Counted from the stretch's first letter, positions 18,338 to 27,133 are shown. The stretch is DNA of 64,000 nt from an uncultured Chitinophaga sp. (GCA_902168205.1 CABHOK010000003.1:1364001-1428000); one strand, 5' to 3'. Numbers and translations are program-made. The notes: generated from the sequence alone by a model not told the origin.

Positions 18338-18499
18338 CTAAGAAATTGAGCCTTTTGCTAAGCCCGCAGTTGGTTCGTTTTGAGGATTTTTCTCACGCTT
18401 CTTGGACTTCTCAAGAAGGAACTGTACAAAGTCCTCAACCTCTTGTTTAAGTTCTTGTGGCAAGGACTCTATTTGGTTGTAAAGTTTGAGATTCTCCAT
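18338..18499 (-). CDS. DUF2281-like (VapB-type antitoxin-like) small protein, C-terminally short
   Basis: A 53-aa protein, MENLKLYNQIESLPQELKQE..., with the LxxxxLPxELxxEVxDFxxFLLEK pattern of DUF2281, a family often annotated as VapB-like antitoxins. It ends GLAKGSIS; relatives as I remember them continue for about 15-20 residues after a GxAKG motif, so this copy looks truncated. No PIN-domain toxin gene is beside it. It sits 28 bp after truB and 76 bp before ribF on the same strand, so it is probably co-transcribed with housekeeping genes and may be a solitary relic. Confidence 0.7.
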   Translation of the reverse strand: MENLKLYNQIESLPQELKQEVEDFVQFLLEKSKKREKNPQNEPTAGLAKGSIS

Positions 18500-18527
18500 G
18501 TTCATTCCCCAATATACAAATGAATGG

Positions 18528-19184
18528 TCATTCTACCTGTTCGATGGTCATTGCATCTTTCAACAAGAAAGACCCGATCCTCGTTCTGCAAAGTTCAGAA
18601 AGATATGCGCCAACACCAAGTGCATTGCCAAAATCGCGCGCTATACTTCGAATATAGGTGCCTTTGGAACATACAATCCGGAATGATACTTCTGGTAACT
18701 GGATATGGGTGATTTCAAATTCCCGGACTTCCACATCGCGGTGTTTCAACTCTATTTCTTTTCCACTGCGTGCAAACTCATAGGCACGTTTTCCTCCAAC
18801 ACGTATAGCGGAGTGCATAGGAGGTAACTGACTGATGTTACCAATGAAGTTCTTTGTAGCATCCGTTATAGCTTGCGGGGTAATGTGTGCTATATCAACC
18901 TGTTCACTTACTTCAGTCTCCAGGTCGTGCGATGGCGTGGTGCTGCCAATCGTAAACTTGCCGGTATACTCTTTCTCCTGGCCCATAAACTCTTCAATGC
19001 GCTTGGTCATTTTACCGGTGCAGATAATGAGCAGTCCGGTAGCGAGCGGATCAAGTGTACCCGCGTGACCTATCTTTTTGATTTTTAGTTTATAGCGCAG
19101 TTTATTAACCACATCAAACGATGTCCACTGCAGTGGTTTGTTAATGAGAAGGATGCGGCCTTCTTCGGGTGTTGGATTTTCCAT
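18528..19184 (-). CDS. truB: tRNA pseudouridine-55 synthase
   Basis: A 218-aa TruB. The catalytic motif GHAGTLDPLATG gives Asp45, which attacks U55 of the tRNA T-loop. RVGGKRAYEFAR and CSKGTYIRSIARDFG are the other TruB motifs. It ends shortly after the catalytic domain and lacks the C-terminal PUA domain of E. coli TruB (314 aa), as in many Bacteroidota. Its start codon overlaps the last base of uppP, which indicates translational coupling. Confidence 0.96.
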   Translation of the reverse strand: MENPTPEEGRILLINKPLQWTSFDVVNKLRYKLKIKKIGHAGTLDPLATGLLIICTGKMTKRIEEFMGQEKEYTGKFTIGSTTPSHDLETEVSEQVDIAHITPQAITDATKNFIGNISQLPPMHSAIRVGGKRAYEFARSGKEIELKHRDVEVREFEITHIQLPEVSFRIVCSKGTYIRSIARDFGNALGVGAYLSELCRTRIGSFLLKDAMTIEQVE

Positions 19185-19975
19185 TATACGATGGAGAGTC
19201 CTACTCCAAGATAATATAGTACGAGTATAACAATGCCGAGTACAATGCGGTAGTACCCGAACAGCTTAAAACCATGCTTGGTAAGAAATGATATAAACGA
19301 TTTGATGGCGATCATCGCTACAATAAACGCTACTACATTGCCAACGGCAAACAGGGTAATTTCGTTTGACCCGAATGCGCCTCCTTCATCAAAGTATTTA
19401 TACATCTTCCAGAGCGTAGCAGCAAACATGGTTGGTACTGCCAGGAAGAATGAAAATTCTGCTGCCGTTTTCTTGTTAAGCTTCTGCGAAAGACCTCCGA
19501 TGATAGTAGCGGCTGAACGTGATACACCGGGAATCATGGCGATGATCTGAAATATACCGATCTTCAGTGCTGAAGGATAATCTACTTGCTTGTCACTCTT
19601 TTCATTCTCCTGGAAGATCTTGTCTATGAAAAGAAAGAATATACCTCCCAGTAACAATGTATAACCTACCACATCTACACGTTCCAGCAGCGCATCAATG
19701 GTATCATTAAAAAGAAATCCTACAATGGCAGCCGGTAAAAAGGCAACAAAGAGCTTAAAGTAAAAATCGAATGACTGAAAGAACCGCTTCCAGTACAATA
19801 CAATAACCGAAAGTATAGCACCCAGCTGGATGGCTACCGTAAACATTTTGGTAAACGGATCACTGGCGATTCCCATCAGGGATGAGCCGATGATCATGTG
19901 CCCTGTAGAGGATATAGGTAAAAATTCCGTAATGCCTTCGATGATGGCCAGGATGATAGCTTGAAGAATCGTCAT
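19184..19975 (-). CDS. uppP: Undecaprenyl-diphosphatase
   Basis: A 263-aa membrane enzyme (BacA family) with about eight TM helices. The active-site motifs are [15 protein letters not shown] (~14-28) and [10 protein letters not shown] (~148-157). It dephosphorylates undecaprenyl diphosphate to recycle the lipid carrier for peptidoglycan and other envelope polymers, and confers bacitracin tolerance. It is followed without a gap by truB and preceded by a DUF3098 gene and ftsX. The envelope theme is shared with ftsX. Confidence 0.96.
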   Translation of the reverse strand: MTILQAIILAIIEGITEFLPISSTGHMIIGSSLMGIASDPFTKMFTVAIQLGAILSVIVLYWKRFFQSFDFYFKLFVAFLPAAIVGFLFNDTIDALLERVDVVGYTLLLGGIFFLFIDKIFQENEKSDKQVDYPSALKIGIFQIIAMIPGVSRSAATIIGGLSQKLNKKTAAEFSFFLAVPTMFAATLWKMYKYFDEGGAFGSNEITLFAVGNVVAFIVAMIAIKSFISFLTKHGFKLFGYYRIVLGIVILVLYYLGVGLSIV

Positions 19976-20040
19976 GCGAATGAATTTCAGACTCCCCGGT
20001 ATATATTCCGCTAAGATTCAGCCGGTGGAGTGTAGATAAA

Positions 20041-20244
20041 CTATTTGGTTGGCTTCTGCAGTATAGCGTATATCTGAATGATAAACCCTGCCATAACAAC
20101 GATAGGGCCGAGGGTAAGTCCCAGGAAACCGAAACCATGGGGAGCGCTGTCAAGCGACATGATCACGAACCCGATGATAATGGCGGCTACACCGATAATC
20201 ATCCATTGATAATTCTTTTTGCCAAAGGGAAGTTTGCTTTCCAT
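20041..20244 (-). CDS. DUF3098 family small membrane protein
   Basis: A 67-aa protein with two TM helices (~14-32 and ~40-60) separated by SLDSAPHGFGF, with the N-terminal LPFGKKNYQWM typical of DUF3098. The family is restricted mainly to Bacteroidota, where it regularly lies between ftsX and uppP, as here (18 bp after ftsX, 65 bp before uppP). No function is known. Conserved placement suggests a role in cell division or lipid-carrier handling; that is inference. Confidence 0.88.
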   Translation of the reverse strand: MESKLPFGKKNYQWMIIGVAAIIIGFVIMSLDSAPHGFGFLGLTLGPIVVMAGFIIQIYAILQKPTK

Positions 20245-20261
20245 GTATAGTTTATATTTTA

Positions 20262-21158
20262 TCAGTACAATTGATCGAGTGACATGCGCAGGTAGCGGTT
20301 GATGGAGAAGAACGTGCCGAGTACAGCTACGATCATTCCGATAACGATCAGACCACCGAGCATCATCATGAAGTGTTCCTGATTATGCAACAATGCGAGG
20401 TCTGTTATTTTACTTTGTGCGTAATCAGACAACGACCATAACAGCAACGAGGTAATAACCCCCGCCAGTATTCCATAGAGTGCTGCGCGCACCAGGAAAG
20501 GACGTTGTATAAACCAGCGTTTGGCTCCTACGAGCTGCATGCTGCGAATGAGAAAACGTTGTGAGAATAGTGCAAGACGAAGGGTGTTATTGATGAGCAG
20601 TACAACGGTGATCAGCAACAACACGATCAATCCAATAAGTATAAATCCAAGCTTGGTAACATTGCTGTTAACCGATTCGATAAGACCTTCTACATAGTAT
20701 ACCTGGAAAACACCATTCATCTTCTGAAGATCTGCTTTGATCTTCTCCATCTGTTCTTTCGAGTGAAAATCAGGATCGATGTTGATGAGAAATGCATCTT
20801 TGAGCGGGTTCTCACCAATGAACTGGGTAAAGTCTTCTCCCGTCTCGGCTATAAATTTCTTGGCGGCTTCATCTTTGGAAAAGAAGGCTACACCTTTGCC
20901 ATCTTCACGGTTCACAAAGTCCATGGAGAGAAGTTTATTCTCAATCTGAAGGCGTTGAGTCTCAGTCACGTTTGATTTAAGATATACCTGCATCTTGATG
21001 TTCTGGCGTACCTGGTGCTCCAGTTCCTGCGAGTATATAATGAGCACACCAAACAAGCCTATAACAAACAGGGCAAGTGTAATGCTCACGACTACGCCAA
21101 TGCCGGGGTAGCCACCTAATTTCTTTTTACGGGCTTTCTTCTCCATGTCAACTGCCAA
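20262..21158 (-). CDS. ftsX: Cell division protein FtsX (ABC permease)
   Basis: A 298-aa permease: basic N-terminus KKARKKKLGGYPG, a first TM helix (~22-45), an extracytoplasmic loop (~50-165, with QVYLKSNVT and FSKDEAAKKF), then three C-terminal TM helices of the FtsX/MacB type (~170-195, ~220-245, ~265-285). With the ATPase FtsE it governs peptidoglycan hydrolases during division. ftsE is not adjacent, which is common in Bacteroidota. Translation could start at Met1 or at Met5. Confidence 0.94.
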   Translation of the reverse strand: MAVDMEKKARKKKLGGYPGIGVVVSITLALFVIGLFGVLIIYSQELEHQVRQNIKMQVYLKSNVTETQRLQIENKLLSMDFVNREDGKGVAFFSKDEAAKKFIAETGEDFTQFIGENPLKDAFLINIDPDFHSKEQMEKIKADLQKMNGVFQVYYVEGLIESVNSNVTKLGFILIGLIVLLLITVVLLINNTLRLALFSQRFLIRSMQLVGAKRWFIQRPFLVRAALYGILAGVITSLLLWSLSDYAQSKITDLALLHNQEHFMMMLGGLIVIGMIVAVLGTFFSINRYLRMSLDQLY

Positions 21159-21220
21159 AGTTATGATAAAATACCAAATAGTAGCATAACGGTGCAGGTA
21201 GATGGCTGTTGTGCTATAAA

Positions 21221-21248
21221 TAAAAAATCCCGCCAGGGCGGGACTTTT
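21221..21248 (-). terminator. Intrinsic terminator of the sigma/anti-sigma operon
   Basis: TCCCGCC (21228-21234) pairs with GGCGGGA (21237-21243) with a tight loop. Read on the minus strand the stem is followed by a run of T (complement of the A-run at 21222-21227). It lies just past the stop of the 313-aa gene. Confidence 0.85.
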
Positions 21249-21270
21249 ATATCGTATCTTCTATGTTGAA

Positions 21271-22212
21271 TCAGTTTCCGGATCTGTGTTCCTTTAACTT
21301 CTTGATAAGCGTAGGATCGGTGATCGAGGTGAGCGGTTTCACTTTTTCATTCGCTTCGTTCAGCAGATAGTATTTATTCTCGTGGAAGAGGAATACCGTG
21401 TGCTTGTTATCGCTGAAGAACTCCATGATCTCGATCAACTTCTTGTCGAACGGACCGAACAGGTATAACTCGCCATTTTTAAATTGATAGTGGAAATTAT
21501 ACTTCTTGTTATTCGCATCTGTCTTAACAGTAAGCGTAGTCTTGTTTGCTTTTGGAGTGCTCTCGGTAGCCGTTTTATCATCTACAGCTTTGGTGCTTTC
21601 GGTTTCTTCTCCGGGTTCAAAGACATGGATTTCCGGTTTTGAAACGCTGTCCTTTTGCTTCGGAGCTATAACCGGTTTGGTTACGCTGGTAGATTCTTTA
21701 TTTGTTGCCGGCTGCTGATTAGTAACAGCAGGCTGCTGCTTCGGCTGATCAGGCTGTGGTGTTTCCGTTGCCGGTGATGAAGAGGCGGGGGCTGTTGTTG
21801 TGGCTTCCGCTTCGTTGGCTGGTGCCGGTTCTGTCTGATGCTCCGTTGGAACTTCAGCCGGTGTTTCCGTTTTGGCGATCTGCTGCTGCGCTGGAACTTC
21901 TGTTTCTTCTTTATCGAGATACAGATAGATACCCGTGGCAACCAAACCTGCAACGGTAATGCTGATCAATGTTTTCACACCGATAGAAATTTCTGAACCA
22001 TGCACGGATGATACCGGTATATTGTTCAGCATGTTTTTCAATTCGGCTGTGCGTGCCTGGCGAAGACCTTCTGCAATTTTTTGTTGCAGTTTATATTCGC
22101 GCTGGAGGTCTGCATCGGCCTGCAGTTTTTGTTCGAACGTAGCTTTATCTGCTGCATTCAATTTGTTGCGCAGGTATTCATCCAGCAATTCAAAATCTTT
22201 TTCTAATGCCAT
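21271..22212 (-). CDS. Probable anti-sigma factor with a Pro/Thr-rich periplasmic linker
   Basis: A 313-aa protein. The N-terminal ~75 residues (LDEYLRNKLNAADKATFEQKL) resemble the cytoplasmic zinc-less anti-sigma region found beside ECF sigma genes in Bacteroidota. One TM helix follows at ~78-98, then ~130 residues rich in Pro, Thr, Glu, Ala and Gln, and a C-terminal ~90-residue domain (KKYNFHYQFKNGELYLFGPFDKKLIEI) that I do not recognise. It begins 6 bp after the sigma factor gene, so the pair is co-transcribed. It likely holds the sigma factor at the membrane until an envelope signal is sensed by the terminal domain. Confidence 0.78.
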   Translation of the reverse strand: MALEKDFELLDEYLRNKLNAADKATFEQKLQADADLQREYKLQQKIAEGLRQARTAELKNMLNNIPVSSVHGSEISIGVKTLISITVAGLVATGIYLYLDKEETEVPAQQQIAKTETPAEVPTEHQTEPAPANEAEATTTAPASSSPATETPQPDQPKQQPAVTNQQPATNKESTSVTKPVIAPKQKDSVSKPEIHVFEPGEETESTKAVDDKTATESTPKANKTTLTVKTDANNKKYNFHYQFKNGELYLFGPFDKKLIEIMEFFSDNKHTVFLFHENKYYLLNEANEKVKPLTSITDPTLIKKLKEHRSGN

Positions 22213-22218
22213 AACTCT

Positions 22219-22782
22219 CTAATCCAAAAAATCATGCTCAGAATACTGAGCTTTCACTAATTCATCCAGTTTCATTTTACATTTATACTTCTTGGTCTTG
22301 GCCGTGTCAGTGTTCGCGAACCCTAATTTGTCTGCGATCTCTTGCATCGACATCTCCTCGAAGTAATAATACATCAGCACTTTTTTACAGGTCTCCCCAA
22401 GTTGCTCGATGCATTTTAAAATGATACGGTCGCGTTCAGCAGTTTCCGTATCAAGCGAAACAGCAGAGTCTTTCTCTTCGTTGGAAAGGCGCTTTTTACG
22501 ATCCAGTTCCTTTCGCCACAGGTTCTGACAAATGCTGTAGATATAGGTACTGATTTTCGAAGTCATTACCAGGTTGCCTGAGGTTGCTTTCTGCCAGAAA
22601 ACGATTAGTGCGTCCTGATAAATATCCCGAGCCTCTTCTTCTGTTCCACTGTTGGTGATGACAAGCTTGGTCATCATCCGGTAATATTTCTTATACAAGA
22701 ACTCAAGAGCCTTCTCATCACCTTTGCTGATGCGCTCGAAGATCTCCTTCTCGTCCATGTGTGAGCTCGACCTGTATACCAT
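22219..22782 (-). CDS. ECF-type RNA polymerase sigma factor
   Basis: A sigma-70 family protein of 187 aa (179 if translation starts at the ATG at 22758, MDEKEIF, which fits other ECF factors better). Region 2 is at ~30-95 (ARDIYQDALIVFWQK and STYIYSICQNLWRKEL) and region 4 at ~125-180 (MSMQEIADKLG and KTKKYKCKMKLDELV). It directs RNA polymerase to a stress or nutrient regulon. The next gene, 6 bp away, encodes its probable anti-sigma factor. The regulon cannot be read from this window. Confidence 0.93.
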   Translation of the reverse strand: MVYRSSSHMDEKEIFERISKGDEKALEFLYKKYYRMMTKLVITNSGTEEEARDIYQDALIVFWQKATSGNLVMTSKISTYIYSICQNLWRKELDRKKRLSNEEKDSAVSLDTETAERDRIILKCIEQLGETCKKVLMYYYFEEMSMQEIADKLGFANTDTAKTKKYKCKMKLDELVKAQYSEHDFLD

Positions 22783-22853
22783 CTTTAAATAAAGTTGTAA
22801 CCGCCAGGGTTCCTTTTTTGTGTATTTTTCTGCGAATTAACGAATATAGAAGA

Positions 22854-23279
22854 TCAATTTGTACGTGTCCACGTTTGCGTTCGGTAAAAAGGACCCCAGT
22901 AACCCCGCACTTTCAAATCATTTCCTTCCAGCCAAAGCTTGCATTTGTATACCTTGCCCTCTTCAGGGTCGAGTATATTCCCCTCTGAATATTCACCCCC
23001 GGATTTCTCCATGTCTTTGATAATCTCCATGCCGATTATCTTCTTGTTATAGCGGGCATCATCTTCCGGGCATTCGTTGCAAACCGGGTCTGGTTCCTCT
23101 CCGGCAGCAGGAAATATCTTTATAATTTTCCCAAAAACCTTCCCGTGACGTTCAAAGATTTCGACAATAGACCGCTGTTTGCCAGTCTTGTCATCGATGG
23201 TCTTCCATGTTCCGGATATGGATTGCGCATACCCTGAGCACGTAATCAAAGCAAGGAGGAGAGGGGCTATCCGTTTCAT
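22854..23279 (-). CDS. DUF2147 family secreted protein
   Basis: A 141-aa protein with a signal peptide (MKRIAPLLLALITCSGYAQ). The mature domain has SGTWKTIDDKTGKQRSIVEIF, the CNEC...DDARYNKKIIG segment, and GGEYSEGNILDPEEGKVYKCKLWL, ending GPFYRTQTW, all DUF2147 hallmarks. The fold is a small beta barrel; the function is unknown, though relatives are often exported. It is a stand-alone gene upstream of the pyrophosphatase terminator and 72 bp from the sigma factor gene. Confidence 0.9.
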   Translation of the reverse strand: MKRIAPLLLALITCSGYAQSISGTWKTIDDKTGKQRSIVEIFERHGKVFGKIIKIFPAAGEEPDPVCNECPEDDARYNKKIIGMEIIKDMEKSGGEYSEGNILDPEEGKVYKCKLWLEGNDLKVRGYWGPFYRTQTWTRTN

Positions 23280-23449
23280 CGTCAGGAATTATAGGTGATT
23301 AAAATTTTTTAAAAATAGTCTATTTTAGGTCTTATCACAGCAATACTCCGGCCTAGTCAACAATACGGGCGATGCTTCGGGATACGATGGCGATGTAAAC
23401 GGCTTGCTATACTTGATCTATACCGTAAAACAGTATAGGCGGTATAAAT

Positions 23450-23478
23450 CAAAAGCCCCGGCATTACCGGGGCTTTCA
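23450..23478 (-). terminator. Intrinsic terminator of hppA
   Basis: AAAGCCCCGG (23452-23461) and CCGGGGCTTT (23467-23476) form a perfect 10-bp stem with a 5-nt loop, followed on the minus strand by TTGATTT. It lies 18 bp past the hppA stop. Confidence 0.9.
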
Positions 23479-23493
23479 TAAAGTTTGTAAAGT

Positions 23494-25674
23494 CTATTTG
23501 ATTGTAGCCGAAGCATCACTGATTACTTCCATCTTCGGCTTCACCGGTTCTGCTTTTGCAGCCGTGTGATCTTTATGCGAGATGTGTGGTGCTATGATAA
23601 GGGCCACGATCGAAGTAAGTTTGATCAGGATGTTCATGGAAGGACCTGATGTATCTTTGAACGGATCACCCACGGTATCACCGGTTACAGATGCTTTGTG
23701 TGGCTCTGATTTTTTATAGTATGTCTGACCGTTGATCTCGACACCTTTTTCAAAAGATTTTTTAGCGTTGTCCCATGCACCACCTGCGTTCGACTGGAAC
23801 ATACCCATCAATACACCGGATACAGTAACACCAGCCAGTAAACCTCCGAGTACTTCGGGACCAAATGTAAATCCTACAAGAATCGGGACGATCAATGCTA
23901 TAGCACCGGGAGCGATCATCTCGCGAATGGATGCTTTTGTTGATATAGCCACGCACTTTTCATATTCAGGTTTTGCCTTATACTCCATGATGCCCGGTAT
24001 CTCGCGGAACTGTCTGCGTACTTCATTTACCATATCCATGGCTGCACGCCCTACGGCTGCTATAGCAAGTGATGAGAATATAAATGGAATCATACCTCCC
24101 ACAAACAAGCCAGCAAGCACGGGAGCTTTATATATATCGATAGACGATATGCCGGATATACCTACGAAAGCCGCGAAGAGCGCGAGTGATGTAAGTGCAG
24201 CGGATGCAATAGCAAACCCTTTTCCGGTAGCGGCCGTGGTGTTACCCACAGCATCGAGGTTATCGGTGCGATGACGAACTTCTTCCGGTAACTGACTCAT
24301 CTCGGCTATACCACCGGCATTATCTGCTATAGGTCCGAAGGCATCGATCGCCAATTGCATCGCGGTGGTTGCCATCATACCGGCTGCTGCTATAGCAACA
24401 CCGTATAGTCCGGCAAATTCATAAGAACCAATGATACCACCGGCAAGAACGAAGATTGGTAATACGGTAGATTCCATACCTACCGATAAACCACCGATGA
24501 TGTTCGTAGCATGACCAGTGCCTGATTGCTTGATGATGGAGAGCACCGGACGTTTACCCATCGCGGTATAGTATTCGGTAATGATACTCATCAAAGTACC
24601 TACAATCAATCCGATAATGATCGCTATAAATACATCGGTAGAAGTAAACTCGACACCGCGGTGTACGAGTGTTTCAGGAAGCAAATGTTTTACTGCAAAG
24701 TAAGAAGCTATAGCAGTCATGATGATCGATGACCAGTTGCCGATGTTCAATGCTTTCTGAACACTGTCAGTTTCATGCTTGATGCGAACGAACCATGTAC
24801 CTACGATCGAGAAGATCAATCCAAGACCAGCGATAAGCATGGGTAATAATATAGGAGAGAGGCCTCCGAATTTATCAGACGATGCATCGATCTCCTGACC
24901 CAACACCATCGTTGCTAATATAGTGGCTACATACGAACCAAATAAGTCGGCACCCATACCGGCAACATCACCTACGTTATCACCTACGTTATCAGCAATA
25001 GTGGCAGGGTTGCGCACATCATCTTCTGGTATACCGGCTTCTACTTTACCTACAAGGTCAGCACCCACGTCAGCAGCTTTGGTATAGATACCACCACCCA
25101 CACGGGCAAACAACGCGATCGATTCAGCACCCAGTGAGAAACCTGCGAGCACTTCAATCGCTTTTTTCATTTCAAGTCCGGTAATGGCCGCGCCTTCCGG
25201 TACAAAATAATTGAAGAATATAATGAACAATCCACCCAGACCAAGTACAGCAAGACCAGCAACACCGATACCCATTACTGATCCACCGGTGAATGAAACT
25301 TTCAATGCATGAGCAAGACTTGTACGTGCAGCTTGTGTTGTGCGCACGTTGGCCTTGGTAGCGATCTTCATACCGATATAACCTGCAAAGGCAGAAAGCA
25401 CAGCACCAAGAAGAAAAGATACAGCGATGATAGGGTGTGAGTCTTCAACGAGGCTGCCCGACCAGCCTAATAATATAGCAGCGATCACGGCAAAGTAAGC
25501 AAGGACCCTCCACTCTGCTTTTAGAAAAGCCATGGCACCATTGGCGATATAGCCTGCCAGTTCCTGCATTTTGGCATCGCCTGCATCCTGCTTGGTTACC
25601 CACGCTGATTTGATCGCCATCGCGATCAACCCAATTATCCCGAGGGCGGGGATCAAAAGTAAAGTACTATTCAT
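23494..25674 (-). CDS. hppA: Membrane-bound ion-translocating pyrophosphatase (K+-dependent type)
   Basis: A 726-aa protein with about 16 TM helices. The PPi-site motifs are [18 protein letters not shown] (~202-219) and [18 protein letters not shown], repeated near the C-terminus by [13 protein letters not shown]. The motif [10 protein letters not shown] has Ala where K+-independent enzymes have Lys, so it belongs to the K+-dependent group. The TM6 string [16 protein letters not shown] has a Glu of the kind seen in Na+ or Na+/H+ pumps, so the pumped ion may be Na+, H+ or both. It uses pyrophosphate to energise the membrane. It is a single gene with its own terminator, and an upstream hairpin isolates it from the preceding gene. 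Confidence 0.96.
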   Translation of the reverse strand: MNSTLLLIPALGIIGLIAMAIKSAWVTKQDAGDAKMQELAGYIANGAMAFLKAEWRVLAYFAVIAAILLGWSGSLVEDSHPIIAVSFLLGAVLSAFAGYIGMKIATKANVRTTQAARTSLAHALKVSFTGGSVMGIGVAGLAVLGLGGLFIIFFNYFVPEGAAITGLEMKKAIEVLAGFSLGAESIALFARVGGGIYTKAADVGADLVGKVEAGIPEDDVRNPATIADNVGDNVGDVAGMGADLFGSYVATILATMVLGQEIDASSDKFGGLSPILLPMLIAGLGLIFSIVGTWFVRIKHETDSVQKALNIGNWSSIIMTAIASYFAVKHLLPETLVHRGVEFTSTDVFIAIIIGLIVGTLMSIITEYYTAMGKRPVLSIIKQSGTGHATNIIGGLSVGMESTVLPIFVLAGGIIGSYEFAGLYGVAIAAAGMMATTAMQLAIDAFGPIADNAGGIAEMSQLPEEVRHRTDNLDAVGNTTAATGKGFAIASAALTSLALFAAFVGISGISSIDIYKAPVLAGLFVGGMIPFIFSSLAIAAVGRAAMDMVNEVRRQFREIPGIMEYKAKPEYEKCVAISTKASIREMIAPGAIALIVPILVGFTFGPEVLGGLLAGVTVSGVLMGMFQSNAGGAWDNAKKSFEKGVEINGQTYYKKSEPHKASVTGDTVGDPFKDTSGPSMNILIKLTSIVALIIAPHISHKDHTAAKAEPVKPKMEVISDASATIK

Positions 25675-25708
25675 TGTTTAAGATTTAGGGAATCTGAATT
25701 AACACATT

Positions 25709-25742
25709 AAAAAACCACCTTGTTTATACAAGATGGTTTTTC
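25709..25742 (-). terminator. Intrinsic terminator between the 127-aa gene and hppA
   Basis: AAAAACCACCTTGT pairs with ACAAGATGGTTTTT with one G-T mismatch. On the minus strand the stem is followed by TTTTTTAATG. It ends the transcript of the thioesterase/127-aa operon; because it lies only 35 bp before hppA it could alternatively be an attenuator for read-through transcripts. Confidence 0.8.
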
Positions 25743-25873
25743 AGTAACAACAAATATATAAATAGGTGGCAAACTGCCAAAAGAAGCAGCGCACAGGTTT
25801 GCGCGGGATTGTTGTGTGCCGTCCGGGTGTTACACCAGACAGCGGAGATTAGTTGTGATGCGTGGAGTAATGG

Positions 25874-26257
25874 CTACAGTCCGAACATTTTTTTGAGCGC
25901 GATCCAGAGATTTTTCTTTTTCAGATCGTCCAGGTTGTTGATTGCATCAGCTGCTATTACCGACACACCATTCACCGTGAGGTGTTCATATAGCTTGTCG
26001 GATGTTTTGAATACTGAACCCAGCGCCAGCACTTTCGTGGGAGCAAGTGGGGCGAGGTCTTCCACGGTGAAATCTTTTCGTGTGATGATCTGCACCGCCG
26101 GCAGACTCAGCCTTAAAGCTGCGAGCATCTTGGACAGTACAGTGCGTTCATCTTCCGTATGTTCTTCCCACGAACGAGAGAGTATAATGAGTACACGTGA
26201 AGGTATCTGGTAAAGATCTTCCTGGTACAGGCTTTCGATGGCAGATGTCTGGCTCAC
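25874..26257 (-). CDS. Conserved hypothetical protein, HolD-like in outline
   Basis: A 127-aa soluble protein of uncertain family. The layout resembles the psi subunit of DNA polymerase III (HolD): a beta strand RVLIILSRSW, then helix VLSKMLAALRL, strand TKVLALGSVF, strand GVSVIAADAINNLDDL, and a C-terminal helix KKKNLWIALKKMF, which matches the Kxx-LWxxL ending of that family. This is a fold-level impression, not an established assignment. Its start overlaps the thioesterase stop by 4 bp (ATGA), so the two are translated together. Confidence 0.65.
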   Translation of the reverse strand: MSQTSAIESLYQEDLYQIPSRVLIILSRSWEEHTEDERTVLSKMLAALRLSLPAVQIITRKDFTVEDLAPLAPTKVLALGSVFKTSDKLYEHLTVNGVSVIAADAINNLDDLKKKNLWIALKKMFGL

Positions 26258-26778
26258 GCTTCTTTAATATCAAATATAGATCTCAATTCATTCGCTTCCT
26301 GCGGCTTCATTCTGCCTCCGAGTATCAGTCGAAGTTGTCTTCTGCGAAGTGCTCCATTATAGACCTCCTTTTCTTCTTCAGTCTCGGGTTCTACTTCAGG
26401 CACATTAATAGGCTTGCCGTTTTGGTCGATCGCTACAAATGTAAAGTATGCAGCATTGCTTTCAAACTTGTGTCCGGTGGGTACATCTTCAGCTTCCACA
26501 TCAATGCGTATCTCCATCGAAGAGTTAAACGCGCGGGTAACTTTTGCTTTCAGCGTAACAACATTACCGAGCCTGATCGGATGTTTAAAAGATATATTAT
26601 CTACCGAAGCCGTTACCACAGTAGAGTTGGAATGTTTTTGTCCGGCAATAGCCGAGACAATATCCATCCAGTGCATGAGGCGTCCCCCCATTAGATTGTT
26701 CAATGTGTTGGTATCATTCGGTAATACCAGCTCCGTCATGCTGACGAACGATTCGCGGGGAAATTTTTTTTTACGCAT
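26254..26778 (-). CDS. Acyl-CoA thioesterase, hot-dog fold (YciA/BFIT-like)
   Basis: A 174-aa thioesterase. The hot-dog core has LPNDTNTLNNLMGGRLMHWMDIVSAIAG (~20-47, helix with conserved Asn/Gly and the catalytic Asp region) and VDNISFKHPIRLGNVVTLKAKV, typical of the YciA/ACOT group. The C-terminal tail is charged. It hydrolyses acyl-CoA to free acid and CoA, probably for CoA recycling or overflow control. It is co-transcribed with the downstream 127-aa protein (4-bp overlap), which gives no clear functional link. Confidence 0.9.
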   Translation of the reverse strand: MRKKKFPRESFVSMTELVLPNDTNTLNNLMGGRLMHWMDIVSAIAGQKHSNSTVVTASVDNISFKHPIRLGNVVTLKAKVTRAFNSSMEIRIDVEAEDVPTGHKFESNAAYFTFVAIDQNGKPINVPEVEPETEEEKEVYNGALRRRQLRLILGGRMKPQEANELRSIFDIKEA

Positions 26779-26793
26779 CTGTTTTGTGTTGAA

Positions 26794-26883
26794 GTGTTGA
26801 TGTGTTGGCGTGTTGATGTAGATTAAGTTGCTGTTGCTAAAGTTATTTTACTTCAGCACATGAGCACTCCAACACCTCAACAC
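26794..26883. repeat. Intergenic inverted repeat, GTGTTGATGT-type units
   Basis: The 26-bp segment 26794-26819 and the reverse complement of 26858-26883 match at 22 of 26 positions. Both arms are built of degenerate GTGTTGA units. The element lies upstream of the thioesterase gene and the thr leader, and resembles the other intergenic repeats in layout but not in unit sequence. Confidence 0.7.
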
Positions 26884-26988
26884 ATCCAGAACATTCGATT
26901 GCATAGCGCTAATAAGCGTTAGTTCGTGCAAAAATCTAAAAAAATAGTTTGCAATCAAGTATATCATTTCATTATTTCGGTGCGCCTT

Positions 26989-27105
26989 ATGCAAGCAACA
27001 CAAAATATAGCATCATCTTCTTTCTTCTCATTCGGGAAGACGATTGCTTGCATTACCCCGATAGCTATTATTTCTATTATTACCATTACCATCATTACGG
27101 GGTGA
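26989..27105 (+). CDS. thrL: Threonine operon leader peptide, Ile/Thr-rich
   Basis: A 38-codon frame: ATG at 26989, TGA at 27103. The last 17 residues (ITPIAIISIITITIITG) contain nine Ile and four Thr, the two amino acids whose levels should report on this pathway. It lies 115 bp before thrA, as thrL does in E. coli, where ribosome stalling at Thr/Ile codons controls attenuation. A weak promoter is possible: TTCG (26923-26926), 18 bp, TAGTTTGC (26945-26952). The gene is too short for the usual size cut-off and lies in a different frame from a longer, unlikely Tyr-rich frame. Confidence 0.8.
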   Translation: MQATQNIASSSFFSFGKTIACITPIAIISIITITIITG

Positions 27106-27133
27106 CCCCGTGCTCATTCTATACCCCGGCCCC
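26989..27133 (+). promoter_or_regulatory. Attenuator with mutually exclusive hairpins before thrA
   Basis: Three features can be read directly. First, ATGCAAGCAA (26989-26998, including the leader start codon) pairs perfectly with TTGCTTGCAT (27044-27053). Second, CGGGGT (27098-27103), at the leader stop codon, can pair with ACCCCG at 27055-27060, with ACCCCG at 27105-27110, or with ACCCCG at 27123-27128. Third, the 27055-27060 partner is the start of the run of Thr/Ile control codons. Competing partners of one segment are the hallmark of attenuation: a stalled ribosome would mask the first partner. No U-tract follows the short hairpin, so the final step may be Rho-dependent or translational. 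Confidence 0.65.
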
